In this document: positions 21,400-32,247 of the stretch, piece after piece
How the letters are laid out: every line of letters starts with the position of its first letter
Position numbering within the stretch: position 1 is the first letter of the stretch
From: Pseudomonadota bacterium
GTDB lineage: Bacteria > Pseudomonadota > Gammaproteobacteria > Burkholderiales > Burkholderiaceae_C
Length of the DNA stretch: 64,000 nt
Assembly (NCBI GenBank): GCA_018241325.1
Contig: JAFEEB010000009.1
Span: forward strand, 1-64,000
Reading direction: 5' to 3'
Position numbers and translations under genes: made by a program
The notes under the pieces: generated by a model
The model's input: only the letters and a program-made list of their open reading frames with translations
What the model was told of the DNA's origin: nothing
The model's database searches: none

Positions 21400-22692
21400 A
21401 TGAACGCCGTTGCCAAACCCTCGATGCCCACGGCGCGCCTCGTCACCTGGGGCGGCTTTGCCCTGGCTTTGGTGCTGGCGCCGCTGCTGCTGTCCAGCAG
21501 CCTGTGGCTCAACATCCTGTCGCAGATCGGCTACCTCATCATCATCTGCCTGTCCTACAACATGAAGCTGGGACACGGCGGCATGCTCAGCTTCGGACAC
21601 GCGGTGTACACGGGGCTGGGCAGCTTTGCGGCGGTCATTGCCATCAACTACATCAGCAGTCACAACATCGGCGTGCCGCTGGTGTTCGTGCCGCTGGTCG
21701 GCGGTCTGGTCGGCGCGCTGGTGGCGGTGCCGCTGGGCTATGTGTCCACCAAGAAGGCGGGCACCACCTTCGCCATGATCTCGCTGGGCATTGGCGAGCT
21801 GGTGGTGGCCATTGCCATGATGCTGCCCGACGTCTTTGGCGGCGACGGGGGCATCTCCATCAACCGCACCTACGGCCAGCCCCTGCTGGGTATCACCTTC
21901 GGCCCACAGATTCAGGTGTACTACCTGATCGCTGCCTACTGCTTTGTTTGCACGGCGCTGATGTTCGCCTTCACCGGGACACCGCTGGGGCGCATGCTCA
22001 ACGCCGTGCGCGACAACCCCGAGCGCGTGGCCTTCATCGGCTTCAACACCCAGTTGGTGCGCTGGTACGGGTTCATCATCTCAGGCTTTTTCGCCGGCAT
22101 CGGCGGCGCGCTGGCGGCCATCAACTTCGAGATCTTCAACGCCGCCGATGCGCTCAGCGGCCTGAAGTCCGGCGCCTACCTGCTGTTCACCTTCCTGGGC
22201 GGCGTCACCTTCTTCTTTGGCCCCATCATCGGCGCGATCCTGATGGTGCTGGCTTCGGTGCTGTTGTCCGAACTCACCTCGGCCTGGCTGCTGTATCTGG
22301 GTTTCGTGTTCTTGCTGATGGTGATGTATGCGCCCGGCGGCGTGGCCAGCCTGATCATGGCCAACGTGCGCATGGCGCATTACGGCAAGCTGCGGCGCTT
22401 CGCCGCGCTGTACGGCGCCCTGCTGGTGACGGGTGTGCTCATGTTGCTGGGCGTGGCCGCGCTGATCGAGATGGTTTACCACCGCCAGCTCAACGCGGGC
22501 GCAGGGCCCGTGGTGCAGTACCTCGGCATGCCGCTGCATACCGAAACGGCGTTGCCCTGGGCCGGCGCGGCGGTGTTGGCGCTGGCGGGCTGGGCCCTGC
22601 TGGAGGCCGCGCGCCGTCGCTTTGCGCGCGCCTGGGGCGCGGCGCAAGAAGAAATCGAAACCGAAACTCAGGCCTTGGGACGCACGCCATGA
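21400..22692 (+). CDS. livM: Liv-type ABC transporter permease (LivM)
   Basis: This is the second permease subunit, 430 residues, longer than average because of an extra C-terminal hydrophobic pair (about 340-400) and a charged tail. The core shows CLSYNMKLGHGGMLSFGHAV, the AIRDNPERVAFIGFN-type motif (VRDNPERVAFIGFN) and GGVTFFFGPIIGA. It overlaps livG by ATGA, so assembly of the complex is coupled. It starts two bases after the livH stop. Confidence 0.92.
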   Translation: MNAVAKPSMPTARLVTWGGFALALVLAPLLLSSSLWLNILSQIGYLIIICLSYNMKLGHGGMLSFGHAVYTGLGSFAAVIAINYISSHNIGVPLVFVPLVGGLVGALVAVPLGYVSTKKAGTTFAMISLGIGELVVAIAMMLPDVFGGDGGISINRTYGQPLLGITFGPQIQVYYLIAAYCFVCTALMFAFTGTPLGRMLNAVRDNPERVAFIGFNTQLVRWYGFIISGFFAGIGGALAAINFEIFNAADALSGLKSGAYLLFTFLGGVTFFFGPIIGAILMVLASVLLSELTSAWLLYLGFVFLLMVMYAPGGVASLIMANVRMAHYGKLRRFAALYGALLVTGVLMLLGVAALIEMVYHRQLNAGAGPVVQYLGMPLHTETALPWAGAAVLALAGWALLEAARRRFARAWGAAQEEIETETQALGRTP

Positions 22693-23459
22693 CCTACGCC
22701 ATTGAACTGAAAGACCTGCGCAAGAGCTTTGGCAAGACCGAGATCATCCGCGGTGCCAACCTGGCGGTGGAGGCGGGCGAGCGGGTCGCCGTGATCGGGC
22801 CCAACGGGGCCGGCAAGTCCACGCTGTTCAACCTCATCAGCGGGCGGCTGACGCCGACCAGCGGCCAGGTGTGGCTGCATGGGCACCGCATCGACGGCAA
22901 GAAGCCCAACGAGATCAACCATCTGGGGCTGGCGCGCAGCTTTCAGATCACCAACGTGTTTTCCAAGCTCAGCGTGTTCGAGAACCTGCGCTGCGGCCTG
23001 CTGTGGAGCATGGGCCATCGCTACACCTTTGTGCGTTTTCTGGCCAATCTGACGGATGTCAACGAGCGCGCCGAAACGCTGGTGCGTCAGATCGGTCTGG
23101 CGGCCAAACGCGACGTGCTGGCCATCAACCTGACCTACGCCGAGCAGCGCGCGCTGGAGATCGGCGTGACGATTGCCGGCGGCGCGTCGGTCATCCTGCT
23201 GGACGAGCCCACGGCGGGCATGAGCACCACCGAAACCACCCATTTCATCGAGTTGATCCGCGAAGTGACCCACGGCAAGACGCTGCTCACGGTGGAGCAC
23301 GACATGGGCGTGGTGTTCGGCCTGGCCGACAAGATTGCGGTGGTGGTGTACGGCGAGGTGATTGCCTTCGACACGCCTGCGGCGGTGCGCGCCGACGCGC
23401 GCGTGCAGGAGGCGTACCTGGGTTCATCGGTGGCCGACGCGCAGGGAGGGTTTCACTGA
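22689..23459 (+). CDS. livG: Liv-type ABC transporter ATP-binding protein (LivG)
   Basis: The 256-residue ATPase has Walker A GPNGAGKST (Lys 43), a family-specific LARSFQITNVF motif, an atypical signature region around LTYAEQRALEIG, Walker B VILLDEPTAGM and the switch His in VEHDMGVVFGLADKI. It energises the LivHM permease pair. ATG 22689 overlaps the livM stop, and the stop overlaps the livF start. Confidence 0.93.
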   Translation: MTYAIELKDLRKSFGKTEIIRGANLAVEAGERVAVIGPNGAGKSTLFNLISGRLTPTSGQVWLHGHRIDGKKPNEINHLGLARSFQITNVFSKLSVFENLRCGLLWSMGHRYTFVRFLANLTDVNERAETLVRQIGLAAKRDVLAINLTYAEQRALEIGVTIAGGASVILLDEPTAGMSTTETTHFIELIREVTHGKTLLTVEHDMGVVFGLADKIAVVVYGEVIAFDTPAAVRADARVQEAYLGSSVADAQGGFH

Positions 23460-24154
23460 TGCTGGCCATCCACGATCTGCAGGCCTATTACGGCAAGAGT
23501 CATGTGCTGCACGGCGTCAACTTCGACGTGCAGCCCGGCGAAATCGTGGCCCTGCTGGGGCGCAACGGCTCGGGGCGCTCGACCACCGCCAAAGCCATCA
23601 TGGGACTGGTGGACTGGCAAGGCGCCATCGACTGGAAGGGCCAGAGCCTGGCGGGCAAGAAAGCCTTCGAGATCGCGCACCTGGGCCTGGGCTACGTGCC
23701 TGAAAGCCGCGACATCTTTCCGAGCCTGACGGTGCACCAGAACCTGCTGCTGGGTCAAAAAGGTAGTGGCAAGGCCAGCCGCTGGGGCTATGACGACATG
23801 TACGCCATGTTTCCGCGCCTGAAAGAGCGCGAGCACACGGCGGCGGGTGTCATGTCGGGCGGCGAGCAGCAGATGCTGACGCTGTGCCGCACGCTGATGG
23901 GCGACCCCGACCTCATCATCATCGACGAGCCCACCGAGGGCCTGGCGCCCAAGATCGTCGAGTTGGTCGGCCAGTATCTGCAAAAGCTGAAGGAGCGCGG
24001 CATCTCGGTGCTGCTGATCGAGCAGAAGCTGACCATTGCCATGCACATCTCCGACCGGGCGCTGGTCATGGGCCATGGCGCCATCGTGTTCGACGGCACG
24101 CCCGACGGCCTGCGCGCCGACGCCGCGGTGCGCAAGGAGTGGCTGGAAGTCTGA
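23459..24154 (+). CDS. livF: Liv-type ABC transporter ATP-binding protein (LivF)
   Basis: This is the second ATPase of the importer, 231 residues. It has signature MSGGEQQML, Walker B LIIIDEPTEGLAP and the LIEQKLTIAMHISDRALVMGHG switch region. The Walker A reads GRNGSGRST, so the canonical Lys is Arg (residue 40). This may be a lineage feature of LivF proteins in Burkholderiales, in which case hydrolysis may rest mainly on LivG (see findings). It overlaps livG as TGATG. Confidence 0.92.
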   Translation: MLAIHDLQAYYGKSHVLHGVNFDVQPGEIVALLGRNGSGRSTTAKAIMGLVDWQGAIDWKGQSLAGKKAFEIAHLGLGYVPESRDIFPSLTVHQNLLLGQKGSGKASRWGYDDMYAMFPRLKEREHTAAGVMSGGEQQMLTLCRTLMGDPDLIIIDEPTEGLAPKIVELVGQYLQKLKERGISVLLIEQKLTIAMHISDRALVMGHGAIVFDGTPDGLRADAAVRKEWLEV

Positions 24155-24296
24155 GCCGACGCGCGCGCGTCTCACCAGCGACAGCCCGCGCCGCTCATGG
24201 GCGGTCAAACTCACTAAACTGGACGATTGTCGCGACGGCGGGCGGTGTGCGGGCCGCCGGCGCGCTCGTTGTTGTTTTTCCCTTCCAGGAGTGCTC

Positions 24297-26408
<2,112 letters not shown>

Positions 26409-26440
26409 TTTGAGCCTGGTGCTCGTGCATGCGCCGCTGG

Positions 26441-26562
26441 CCCCTCACCCCTCCCTCTCCCCAAAGGGGCGAGGGCGATCCGGTGCTTCTCCTCTCCCCC
26501 AATGGGGCGAGGGCGATCCGGTATTTCTCCCTCTCCCTCTGGGAGAGGGCAGGGGTGAGGGC
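26441..26562. repeat. Family C repeat block, copy C2 (duplicated)
   Basis: Outer CCTCACCCCT..AGGGGTGAGG closes a long palindrome. Inside, a unit of about 45 bases (CTCTCCCC-AA-GGGGCGAGGG plus CGATCCGGT) is present twice in direct order, followed by CTCCCTCTGGGAGAGGG. It fills the gap between the fused beta-oxidation gene and thiolase together with B3. Confidence 0.85.
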
Positions 26563-26580
26563 CGCAGCGCCCGATCAACA

Positions 26581-26637
26581 AATTTGCATCATTTCAGCCC
26601 CTGGCGCGCACCCACCAAGCGCCACCAGCTATCAAAC
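26581..26637 (-). repeat. Family B repeat, copy B3
   Basis: The reverse complement reads TTTGATAGCTGGTGGCGCTT then GGTGGGTGCGCGCCAG, matching the other B copies. It ends at the AGGAG that serves as the ribosome-binding site of the thiolase gene. Confidence 0.8.
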
Positions 26638-26649
26638 CAGGAGTAAGCC

Positions 26650-27825
26650 ATGACATCCGCTCTCATCGTCTCGACCGCCCGCACGCCGCTCGCCAAGAGC
26701 TGGAAGGGTGCCTTCAACATGACGCACGGCGCCACCCTGGGCGGCCACGCCGTGCAGCACGCCATTCAACGCGCGGGCATCGAGGCCGCGGCGGTGGACG
26801 ACGTCATCATGGGCTGCGCCAACCCCGAGGGCGCCACGGGGATGAACATCGCGCGCCAGATCGCGCTGATGGCCGGCTGCCCCGTCACCACCTCGGGCAC
26901 CACCGTCAACCGCTTCTGCTCCTCGGGCCTGCAGACCATCGCGCTGGCTTCGCAGCGCATCATCGCCGGCGAGGCCGACGTGTTCGTCGCCGGTGGAGTC
27001 GAGAGCATCTCGTGCGTGCAAAACGAGATGAACAAACACATGATCACCGACCCGGCCCTGATGGCCAAAAAGCCCGAGATCTACTGGAACATGCTGCAAA
27101 CCGCCGAGCAGGTGGCCAAGCGCTACCAGATCGGCCGCGACGCGATGGACGAGTACGGTGCCGCCAGCCAGCAGAAGGCCAGCGCCGCGCTGGAAGCCGG
27201 CAAGTTCATGGACGAGATCGCCCCCATCACCGTCACCGCCGGCGTGGCCGATGCGGTGCTGGGCCTGCGCACCAAGGAAGTCACCGTCAGCCAGGACGAA
27301 GGCATTCGCGCCGGCACCACCAAAGAAGGCATCAGCGGCATCAAGCCGGCGCTGCCCGGCGGCCTGATCAGCGCCGGCAACGCCAGCCAGTTCTCGGATG
27401 GCGCCGGCGCCTGCGTGGTGGTCAGCGAGGAGTACGCCAGCCAAAAAGGCCTCAAACCGCTGGGCCGCTTCCTGGGCTTCGCCGTCGCCGGCTGCGAGCC
27501 CGACGAAATGGGCATCGGCCCCGTGTTTGCCGTGCCCAAGGTGCTGAAGAAGCTGGGCCTGACGGCGGCCGACATTGACCTGTGGGAGCTGAACGAAGCC
27601 TTTGCCGTGCAGGTCATCTATTGCCGCGACAAGCTGGGCATCCCGGCCGATCGCCTCAACGTCAACGGCGGCGCCATCGCGGTGGGCCATCCTTACGGCG
27701 TCACCGGCCAGCGCCTGACGGGCCACGCCCTGATCGAGGGCAAGCGCCGCGGCGCCAGGAAGGTGTGCGTGACCATGTGCATCGGCGGCGGCATGGGCGC
27801 GGCCGGCGTGTTCGAGGTGCTGTGA
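26650..27825 (+). CDS. Acetyl-CoA acyltransferase (thiolase)
   Basis: It catalyses the last step of beta-oxidation, CoA-dependent cleavage of 3-ketoacyl-CoA. The 391-residue product has the nucleophile Cys 90 in [17 protein letters not shown], the His in [11 protein letters not shown] and the second catalytic Cys in [23 protein letters not shown] gives a good ribosome-binding site. It is the partner of the upstream FadB-like protein. The family D repeat follows. Confidence 0.94.
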   Translation: MTSALIVSTARTPLAKSWKGAFNMTHGATLGGHAVQHAIQRAGIEAAAVDDVIMGCANPEGATGMNIARQIALMAGCPVTTSGTTVNRFCSSGLQTIALASQRIIAGEADVFVAGGVESISCVQNEMNKHMITDPALMAKKPEIYWNMLQTAEQVAKRYQIGRDAMDEYGAASQQKASAALEAGKFMDEIAPITVTAGVADAVLGLRTKEVTVSQDEGIRAGTTKEGISGIKPALPGGLISAGNASQFSDGAGACVVVSEEYASQKGLKPLGRFLGFAVAGCEPDEMGIGPVFAVPKVLKKLGLTAADIDLWELNEAFAVQVIYCRDKLGIPADRLNVNGGAIAVGHPYGVTGQRLTGHALIEGKRRGARKVCVTMCIGGGMGAAGVFEVL

Positions 27826-27830
27826 AGTGA

Positions 27831-27960
27831 AACACCCCCTGAGTCGCCTTCGGCGCTTTCCCCCTCCAGCGGGACGACGCCAGTGGCCGGGCAAAGCCCG
27901 CTCCACGGCGTGCGCCGGCTTGGCCTGCTCCGCGGCCGTTCGGCTCTTTGGGATTGCCTG
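27831..27960. repeat. Family D dispersed repeat, copy D2
   Basis: Opens CACCCCCTGAGTCGCC and continues ACGACGCCAGTGGCCGGGC..ACGGCGTGCGCCGGCTTGGC, aligning with D1 at 12212. It sits between thiolase and the thioesterase gene. Confidence 0.7.
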
Positions 27961-28005
27961 CGCCGCGGGTGGCGCGGCGCAACGCCATCGGAAACGGAGA
28001 GGCAC

Positions 28006-28455
28006 ATGAGCCAGGCTGCATCGTCCGCCGCCGCTTCGCCCGAGGCGCTGCTGCACATGGGTCGCGACGTGCTGGCCCGGCAACCCTTCAGCGTGCTGAT
28101 CGGCGCCGAGCTGGCGGTGCTCGCGCCCGGGCACTGCGAGCTGCAGGTGCCCATCACCGATCGCGTCAAGCAGCAAAACGGCTTCGTGCACGGCGGCGTG
28201 GTCAGCTACGCCGCCGACAACGCGCTGACCTATGCCGGCGGCTCTGCGCTGGGCGCGGCGGTGGTCACGTCCGAGTTCAAGATCAACTACGTGCGCCCGG
28301 CCGTGGGCGAGCGCCTGATTGCCCGCGCGCATGTCGAGCACGCGGGCCGCACGCAGGCGGTGTGCCGCTGCGAGGTCTTCGTGCTGGACAGGGGTGTCGA
28401 AAAGCTCTGCGCGCTGGCTCAGGGCACCATTGCCGCGCTGCCGAAGAATGACTGA
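28006..28455 (+). CDS. PaaI-type hotdog thioesterase
   Basis: The 149-residue hotdog-fold protein probably hydrolyses acyl-CoA thioesters, recycling CoA from dead-end intermediates. It has the family motif QNGFVHGGVVSYAADNA (with the Asn/His/Gly core), followed by TSEFKINYVRPAVGERL. The start at 28006 has GGAGAGG upstream; the in-frame extension further upstream is repeat-derived. The family B copy B4 begins two bases after the stop. Confidence 0.88.
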   Translation: MSQAASSAAASPEALLHMGRDVLARQPFSVLIGAELAVLAPGHCELQVPITDRVKQQNGFVHGGVVSYAADNALTYAGGSALGAAVVTSEFKINYVRPAVGERLIARAHVEHAGRTQAVCRCEVFVLDRGVEKLCALAQGTIAALPKND

Positions 28456-28456
28456 A

Positions 28457-28520
28457 TACTATTTTAATGATAGCTGCTTGCGCTTGATGGATGGGCGGCA
28501 CAGCCCGATTTGATATTGAA
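28457..28520 (+). repeat. Family B repeat, copy B4
   Basis: ACTATTTTAATGATAGCTGC followed by TTGCGCTTGATGGATGGGCG is the best reference copy in the window. It fills the whole gap between the thioesterase and the acyl-CoA dehydrogenase and leaves the latter without a visible Shine-Dalgarno. Confidence 0.85.
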
Positions 28521-28523
28521 ACC

Positions 28524-30398
28524 ATGAGCCTTCGCGTCACGCTCGACTTTTTGCTCTACGACTGGCTGCATGCCGAGCGGTTGACGCAGCGCGCGCGCTT
28601 CGCCGATCACTCGCGTGACACCTTCGATGCGGTGCTGGACACCTGCGAGCGCATCGCGCGCGAGAAGTACGCGCCCTTCAACCGCCTGATCGATACCGAG
28701 GAGCCGCGCACCGAAACCACCGCCGACGGCAGCCTGCGCGTGGTGCTGCCACAAGCCACGCACGCCGCGCGCGCCGCTTACGCCGAGTCGGGCATGCTGG
28801 CCGCCGCGCAAGACGCCGAGCACGGCGGCATGCAGCTGCCGTACCTGATCGAGGCCGCGGCCAACGCCTTCTTCGGCAAGGCTTCGATCGGCATCGGGGC
28901 CAACCTGCTCACGGTGGGCAATGCCAACCTGCTGATGGTGCATGGCACGCCGCTGCAACAGCAGGTGTTTGCGGCCAACGAATTCAACGGCCGCTGGGCC
29001 GGCACCATGTGCCTCTCCGAGCCGCAGGCCGGCTCGTCCCTGAGCGACGTGGCCACGCGCGCCGTGCCGGAGGACGCGCGCGATCCGCTGGGCGCGCGCT
29101 ATCGCCTGACGGGCAACAAGATGTGGATCTCCAGCGGCGAGCACGAGATGACCGAGAACATCGTGCACCTGGTGCTGGCCAAGATACCCGGCGCCGACGG
29201 CAGGCTGGTGCCGGGGGTCAAGGGCATTTCGCTGTTCATCGTGCCGAAGTTTTTGGTGGAGGTGGCCAGCCCTCACCCCGGCCCTCTCCCGCAAGCGGGA
29301 GAGGGAGAAGTTCGCGTCACGCTGGGGCCAAGAAATGACGTGGCCCTGGCCGGCCTGAACCATAAACTGGGCTGGCGCGGCACCGTCAACACCTTGCTCA
29401 ACTTTGGCGAAGGCCGGTTCCCGGTGGATGGCCAGCCGGGCGCCGTGGGCTACCTGGTGGGCCAGCCGGGCGAGGGCCTGAAGTGCATGTTCCACATGAT
29501 GAACGAGGCACGCATCGCCATCGGCATGGCCGCCGCCATGCTGGGGCTGGCGGGCTACGAGGCGTCGCTGGACTACGCCCGGACGCGCGCCCAGGGGCGT
29601 CCCGTGGGCAGCGCCGGCAAGGACGCCAGCCAGCCGCCCGTGCGCCTGATCGAGCACGCCGACATCCGCCGCATGCTGCTGGCGCAAAAGGCCACCTGCG
29701 AAGGCGCGCTGGCGCTGCTGCTGTATTGCGCCCGGCTGGTGGACGAGCAGCACACCGGCACGCCCGAGGCCGCCGACGAGGCGCGCCTGCTGCTGGAGGT
29801 GCTGACGCCGATTGCCAAGAGCTGGCCCAGTGAGAACGCGCTGGAGGCCAACAGCCTGGCCATCCAGATCCACGGCGGCTACGGCTACACGCGCGACTTT
29901 CCGGTGGAGCAGTACTGGCGCGACAACCGCCTGAACATGATCCACGAAGGCACGCACGGCATCCAGGCGATGGACCTGCTGGGCCGCAAGGTACGCATGG
30001 AGAGCGGCCGTGGCCTGCAGTTGCTGGCCGCGCGCGTGCAGGCCACGATCGGCAAGGCGCAGGCGCATGATGTCTTGCACCACGACGCGGCCGCGCTGGC
30101 CACCGCGCTGGAGCGCATCGGCCAAGTCACGCACGCCGCTTGGGCGGGCGGCGACGCCAGCGAGGCGCTGGCCAATGCCGTACCCTATATGCAGGCCTTT
30201 GGCCACGGGGTGATCGCGTGGATGTGGCTGGAGCTGGCCTTGGCGGCAATCGCTACAAAATCAGAAGCTGCTCGCGCAGGTCTGATGGGCGCCAAGACCT
30301 ATTTTTATCACTATGAACTGCCCAAGATCGACGCCTGGCTGCGCGTGGTGGAAAGCCGCGACATGACCTGCGCTCAACTGCCCGAGGAGTCTTTCTGA
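28524..30398 (+). CDS. Acyl-CoA dehydrogenase (C-terminal-extended, DmdC/AcdA-like)
   Basis: This FAD enzyme forms the first double bond of beta-oxidation. The 624-residue product has the long four-part architecture of bacterial acyl-CoA dehydrogenases with a C-terminal extra domain: MCLSEPQAGSSLSDV (FAD/substrate loop), GNKMWISSGEHEM, GWRGT, LAIQIHGGYGYTRDFPVEQ and a C-terminal YELPKIDAWL. Residues of about 249-262 are encoded by a family C palindrome ([13 protein letters not shown]), and about 576-595 by a family B copy, both in frame. ATG 28524 was chosen by homology; no Shine-Dalgarno is present because B4 abuts it. Confidence 0.92.
   Translation: MSLRVTLDFLLYDWLHAERLTQRARFADHSRDTFDAVLDTCERIAREKYAPFNRLIDTEEPRTETTADGSLRVVLPQATHAARAAYAESGMLAAAQDAEHGGMQLPYLIEAAANAFFGKASIGIGANLLTVGNANLLMVHGTPLQQQVFAANEFNGRWAGTMCLSEPQAGSSLSDVATRAVPEDARDPLGARYRLTGNKMWISSGEHEMTENIVHLVLAKIPGADGRLVPGVKGISLFIVPKFLVEVASPHPGPLPQAGEGEVRVTLGPRNDVALAGLNHKLGWRGTVNTLLNFGEGRFPVDGQPGAVGYLVGQPGEGLKCMFHMMNEARIAIGMAAAMLGLAGYEASLDYARTRAQGRPVGSAGKDASQPPVRLIEHADIRRMLLAQKATCEGALALLLYCARLVDEQHTGTPEAADEARLLLEVLTPIAKSWPSENALEANSLAIQIHGGYGYTRDFPVEQYWRDNRLNMIHEGTHGIQAMDLLGRKVRMESGRGLQLLAARVQATIGKAQAHDVLHHDAAALATALERIGQVTHAAWAGGDASEALANAVPYMQAFGHGVIAWMWLELALAAIATKSEAARAGLMGAKTYFYHYELPKIDAWLRVVESRDMTCAQLPEESF
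29270..29310. repeat. Family C palindrome, copy C3, in frame inside the acyl-CoA dehydrogenase
   Basis: CCCTCACCCCGGCCCTCTCC then CGCAAGCGGGAGAGGG, a perfect hairpin CCCTCTCCCGC/GCGGGAGAGGG. It encodes [12 protein letters not shown] between the conserved IVPKFLV and NDVALAGLNHK segments. Confidence 0.82.
30251..30306 (+). repeat. Family B repeat, copy B5, in frame inside the acyl-CoA dehydrogenase
   Basis: CTACAAAATCAGAAGCTGCT followed by CGCGCAGGTCTGATGGGCG aligns with B4. It encodes about ATKSEAARAGLMGAK just before the conserved YFYHYELPKIDAW segment. It is more diverged than the intergenic copies. Confidence 0.65.
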
Positions 30399-30404
30399 GA
30401 TGAC

Positions 30405-30475
30405 ATCCCCCCACGTTCACTTCGTTCACTGCCCCCCAAGGGGGCTTCAGCGCCTTCGGGCGGCCGGGCGGCACT
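30405..30475. repeat. G/C-rich palindromic intergenic repeat (family E)
   Basis: CCCCCCACGTTCACTTCGTT, then the hairpin GCCCCCCAAGGGGGC and GGGCGGCCGGGCGGC. It resembles dispersed repeats I know from Comamonadaceae intergenic DNA, but only one copy is present here. Confidence 0.5.
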
Positions 30476-30478
30476 GAC

Positions 30479-30769
30479 ATGCTCAAACACATCGTGATGT
30501 GGAAGTTGGCCGACCAAGACAAGGCCGCCAATCTGGCCAAGGCCAAGGCGCTGCTTGAGGGTTGCGCCCACGTGGTGCCCGGCATGGGCCGGCTCGAAGT
30601 GGCTGGCGCCACGCCGGGGCTGGACTGCACCTACGACCTGGTGCTTTACAGCGAGTTCGACGATCGCGCCGCGCTCGACGCCTACCAGGTGCACCCCACG
30701 CACGCGCCGGTCAAGGCCTTCATGCGCACGGTCGTCAGCGCGCGCCAGTGCATGGATTACGAAACCTGA
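30479..30769 (+). CDS. Dabb-family (stress-responsive A/B barrel) protein
   Basis: The 96-residue protein matches the Dabb dimeric alpha/beta-barrel fold: MLKHIVMWKL at the start, the DLVLYSEFDDRAALDAYQ middle and the HPTHAPVKAFM ending. Members include small cyclases and proteins of unknown function. Its position inside the catabolic cluster suggests a role on a CoA or polyketide-like intermediate, which is speculation. It ends 16 bases before the SDR gene. Confidence 0.85.
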   Translation: MLKHIVMWKLADQDKAANLAKAKALLEGCAHVVPGMGRLEVAGATPGLDCTYDLVLYSEFDDRAALDAYQVHPTHAPVKAFMRTVVSARQCMDYET

Positions 30770-30785
30770 AGCTGGAGGCCCCGCC

Positions 30786-31580
30786 GTGACCCGCACCATC
30801 CAACAACTGTTCGACCTCAAGGGCAAGACGGCCCTCATCACCGGCGGCTCGCGCGGCCTGGGCCTGCAGATGGCGCATGCACTGGGCGAGGCCGGCGCGC
30901 GCATCATGCTCAGCTCGCGCAAGGCCGACGACCTGGAGCAGGCCGCCGCCGAGCTGCAGGCCGCCGGCATCGACGCGCGCTGGATCGCCGCCGACTGCGC
31001 CAAGGAAGAAGACACGCGCCGCCTGGCCGACGAGACCCTGCAGCGCATGGGCGCCATCGACATCCTGGTCAACAACGCCGGTGCCACTTGGGGCGCGCCG
31101 GCCGAAGAGCACCCCGTGGCCGCCTGGGACAAGGTGATGAACCTCAACGTGCGCGGCTACTTCATCCTGAGCCAGCAGGTCGCCAAGGGCTGGATGATCC
31201 CGCAAAAGCGCGGGCGCATCATCAACATTGCTTCGATCGCGGGCTTGAACGGCAACCCGATCGACATGAAGACCATCGCCTACAACACGTCCAAGACCGC
31301 GGTCATCGGCTTTACCCGCACGCTGGCGGCCGAGTGGGGGCGCTTTGGCATCACCGTCAACGCCATCTGCCCCGGCTTTTTCCGCACCAAGATGGCCAGT
31401 GGCCTGATCGACCAGCTGGGCGAGGGCAAGATGGCCGCCGCCGCGCCGCTGGGCCGCCTGGGCGACGACGAGGACCTGAAGGGCATCACCCTGCTGTACG
31501 CCAGCGACTCCGGCAAGCACGTCACCGGCCAGTGGCTGGCCGTCGATGGCGGCGTCAGCGTGGTCCTTGGAGCCGCTTGA
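30786..31580 (+). CDS. Short-chain dehydrogenase/reductase (SDR)
   Basis: This classical SDR of 264 residues has the cofactor motif TGGSRGLG (about 19-26), NNAG, the Ser of IASIAG, the YNTSK active-site Tyr/Lys (YxxxK) and the PGFFRTKM motif. The Arg after the glycine motif and SSR at the second strand favour NADP(H). The start is GTG at 30786; the longer upstream frame overlaps the Dabb gene. Probably a 3-hydroxyacyl-CoA or alcohol dehydrogenase of the cluster. Confidence 0.9.
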   Translation: MTRTIQQLFDLKGKTALITGGSRGLGLQMAHALGEAGARIMLSSRKADDLEQAAAELQAAGIDARWIAADCAKEEDTRRLADETLQRMGAIDILVNNAGATWGAPAEEHPVAAWDKVMNLNVRGYFILSQQVAKGWMIPQKRGRIINIASIAGLNGNPIDMKTIAYNTSKTAVIGFTRTLAAEWGRFGITVNAICPGFFRTKMASGLIDQLGEGKMAAAAPLGRLGDDEDLKGITLLYASDSGKHVTGQWLAVDGGVSVVLGAA

Positions 31581-31593
31581 TGGAGCAGACGAC

Positions 31594-32013
31594 ATGAGCG
31601 TGGGTTTTCACGTCGCCATCCCCTTCGTCGATCTGCTGGGCTTCACGCTTGAGCGCTTCGAGGACGGCGAATCCACGCTGCACTTCGCGCCCCGGCCCGA
31701 GCATTGCAACTCGTTCGGCGTGGCGCACGGCGGCGCGCTGATGACCTTTCTGGACGTCATCATGGCCACCGCCGCGCGCAGCGTGCAGCCTGAATCGGGC
31801 GTGGTCACCATCGAGATGAAAACCAGCTTCATGCGCCCCGCGCCGGTCGCCCCCGGCGCCGCCCTGGTCGGCCACGGGCGCCTGCTGCACCGCACGGGCA
31901 GCATGGCCTTTGTCGAAGGTTCGGTGTTTGCCCCCAATGGCGATCTGTGCGCCCAATCCACCGGCACCTTCAAATACGTGGCGGCGCGGGCCAACCACAT
32001 ATCGACGGATTGA
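31594..32013 (+). CDS. PaaI-type hotdog thioesterase
   Basis: This is the second thioesterase of the cluster, 139 residues. The hotdog motif is NSFGVAHGGALMTFLDVIMATAA, followed by TIEMKTSFMRPA. It differs clearly from the one at 28006, so it is not a recent duplicate. ATG 31594 lies 13 bases after the SDR stop. It may release acyl groups or protect the CoA pool. The family A element A3 follows. Confidence 0.87.
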   Translation: MSVGFHVAIPFVDLLGFTLERFEDGESTLHFAPRPEHCNSFGVAHGGALMTFLDVIMATAARSVQPESGVVTIEMKTSFMRPAPVAPGAALVGHGRLLHRTGSMAFVEGSVFAPNGDLCAQSTGTFKYVAARANHISTD

Positions 32014-32029
32014 AGGTGGTGGCCGTCGA

Positions 32030-32207
32030 AAACAGCCGGACGCACAGGACGCAAAGATTGCGCAGAGGACGCAAAAGAATTCAAAATTTCAAATAAATTC
32101 CTTGGTAGCCCATGCAGGACAAGCGCAACGTGCTATTGATTTGATAATTTGTTCGGTATTTTTTGCGTCCTTTGCGAATCCTTCGCGTCCTCTGCGTCCG
32201 GCTGTTT
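32030..32207. repeat. Family A element, copy A3, with nested B6
   Basis: Left arm 32030-32080 and right arm 32157-32207 are inverted repeats of about 50 bp made of GCRCAGGACGCAAA-type units ending in CCGGCTGTT. The interior is a family B copy. Short proteins readable through the arms (for example a DAEDAKDSQRTQK-like peptide) are considered spurious. Confidence 0.85.
32090..32150 (-). repeat. Family B repeat, copy B6
   Basis: The reverse complement contains ATCAATAGCACGTTGCGCTT then GTCCTGCATGGGCTACC, matching the B core. It occupies the space between the A3 arms. Confidence 0.75.
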
Positions 32208-32247
32208 TGGTTTCTTCACACCCCCCCATCCACCACAGGACCCCACC

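Noticed and set aside
32030..32207. Short proteins readable through family A arms
   Set aside because: The same DAEDAK..QRTQK / FCVLC-like peptides arise from every family A copy in any frame context; they are repeat artefacts.
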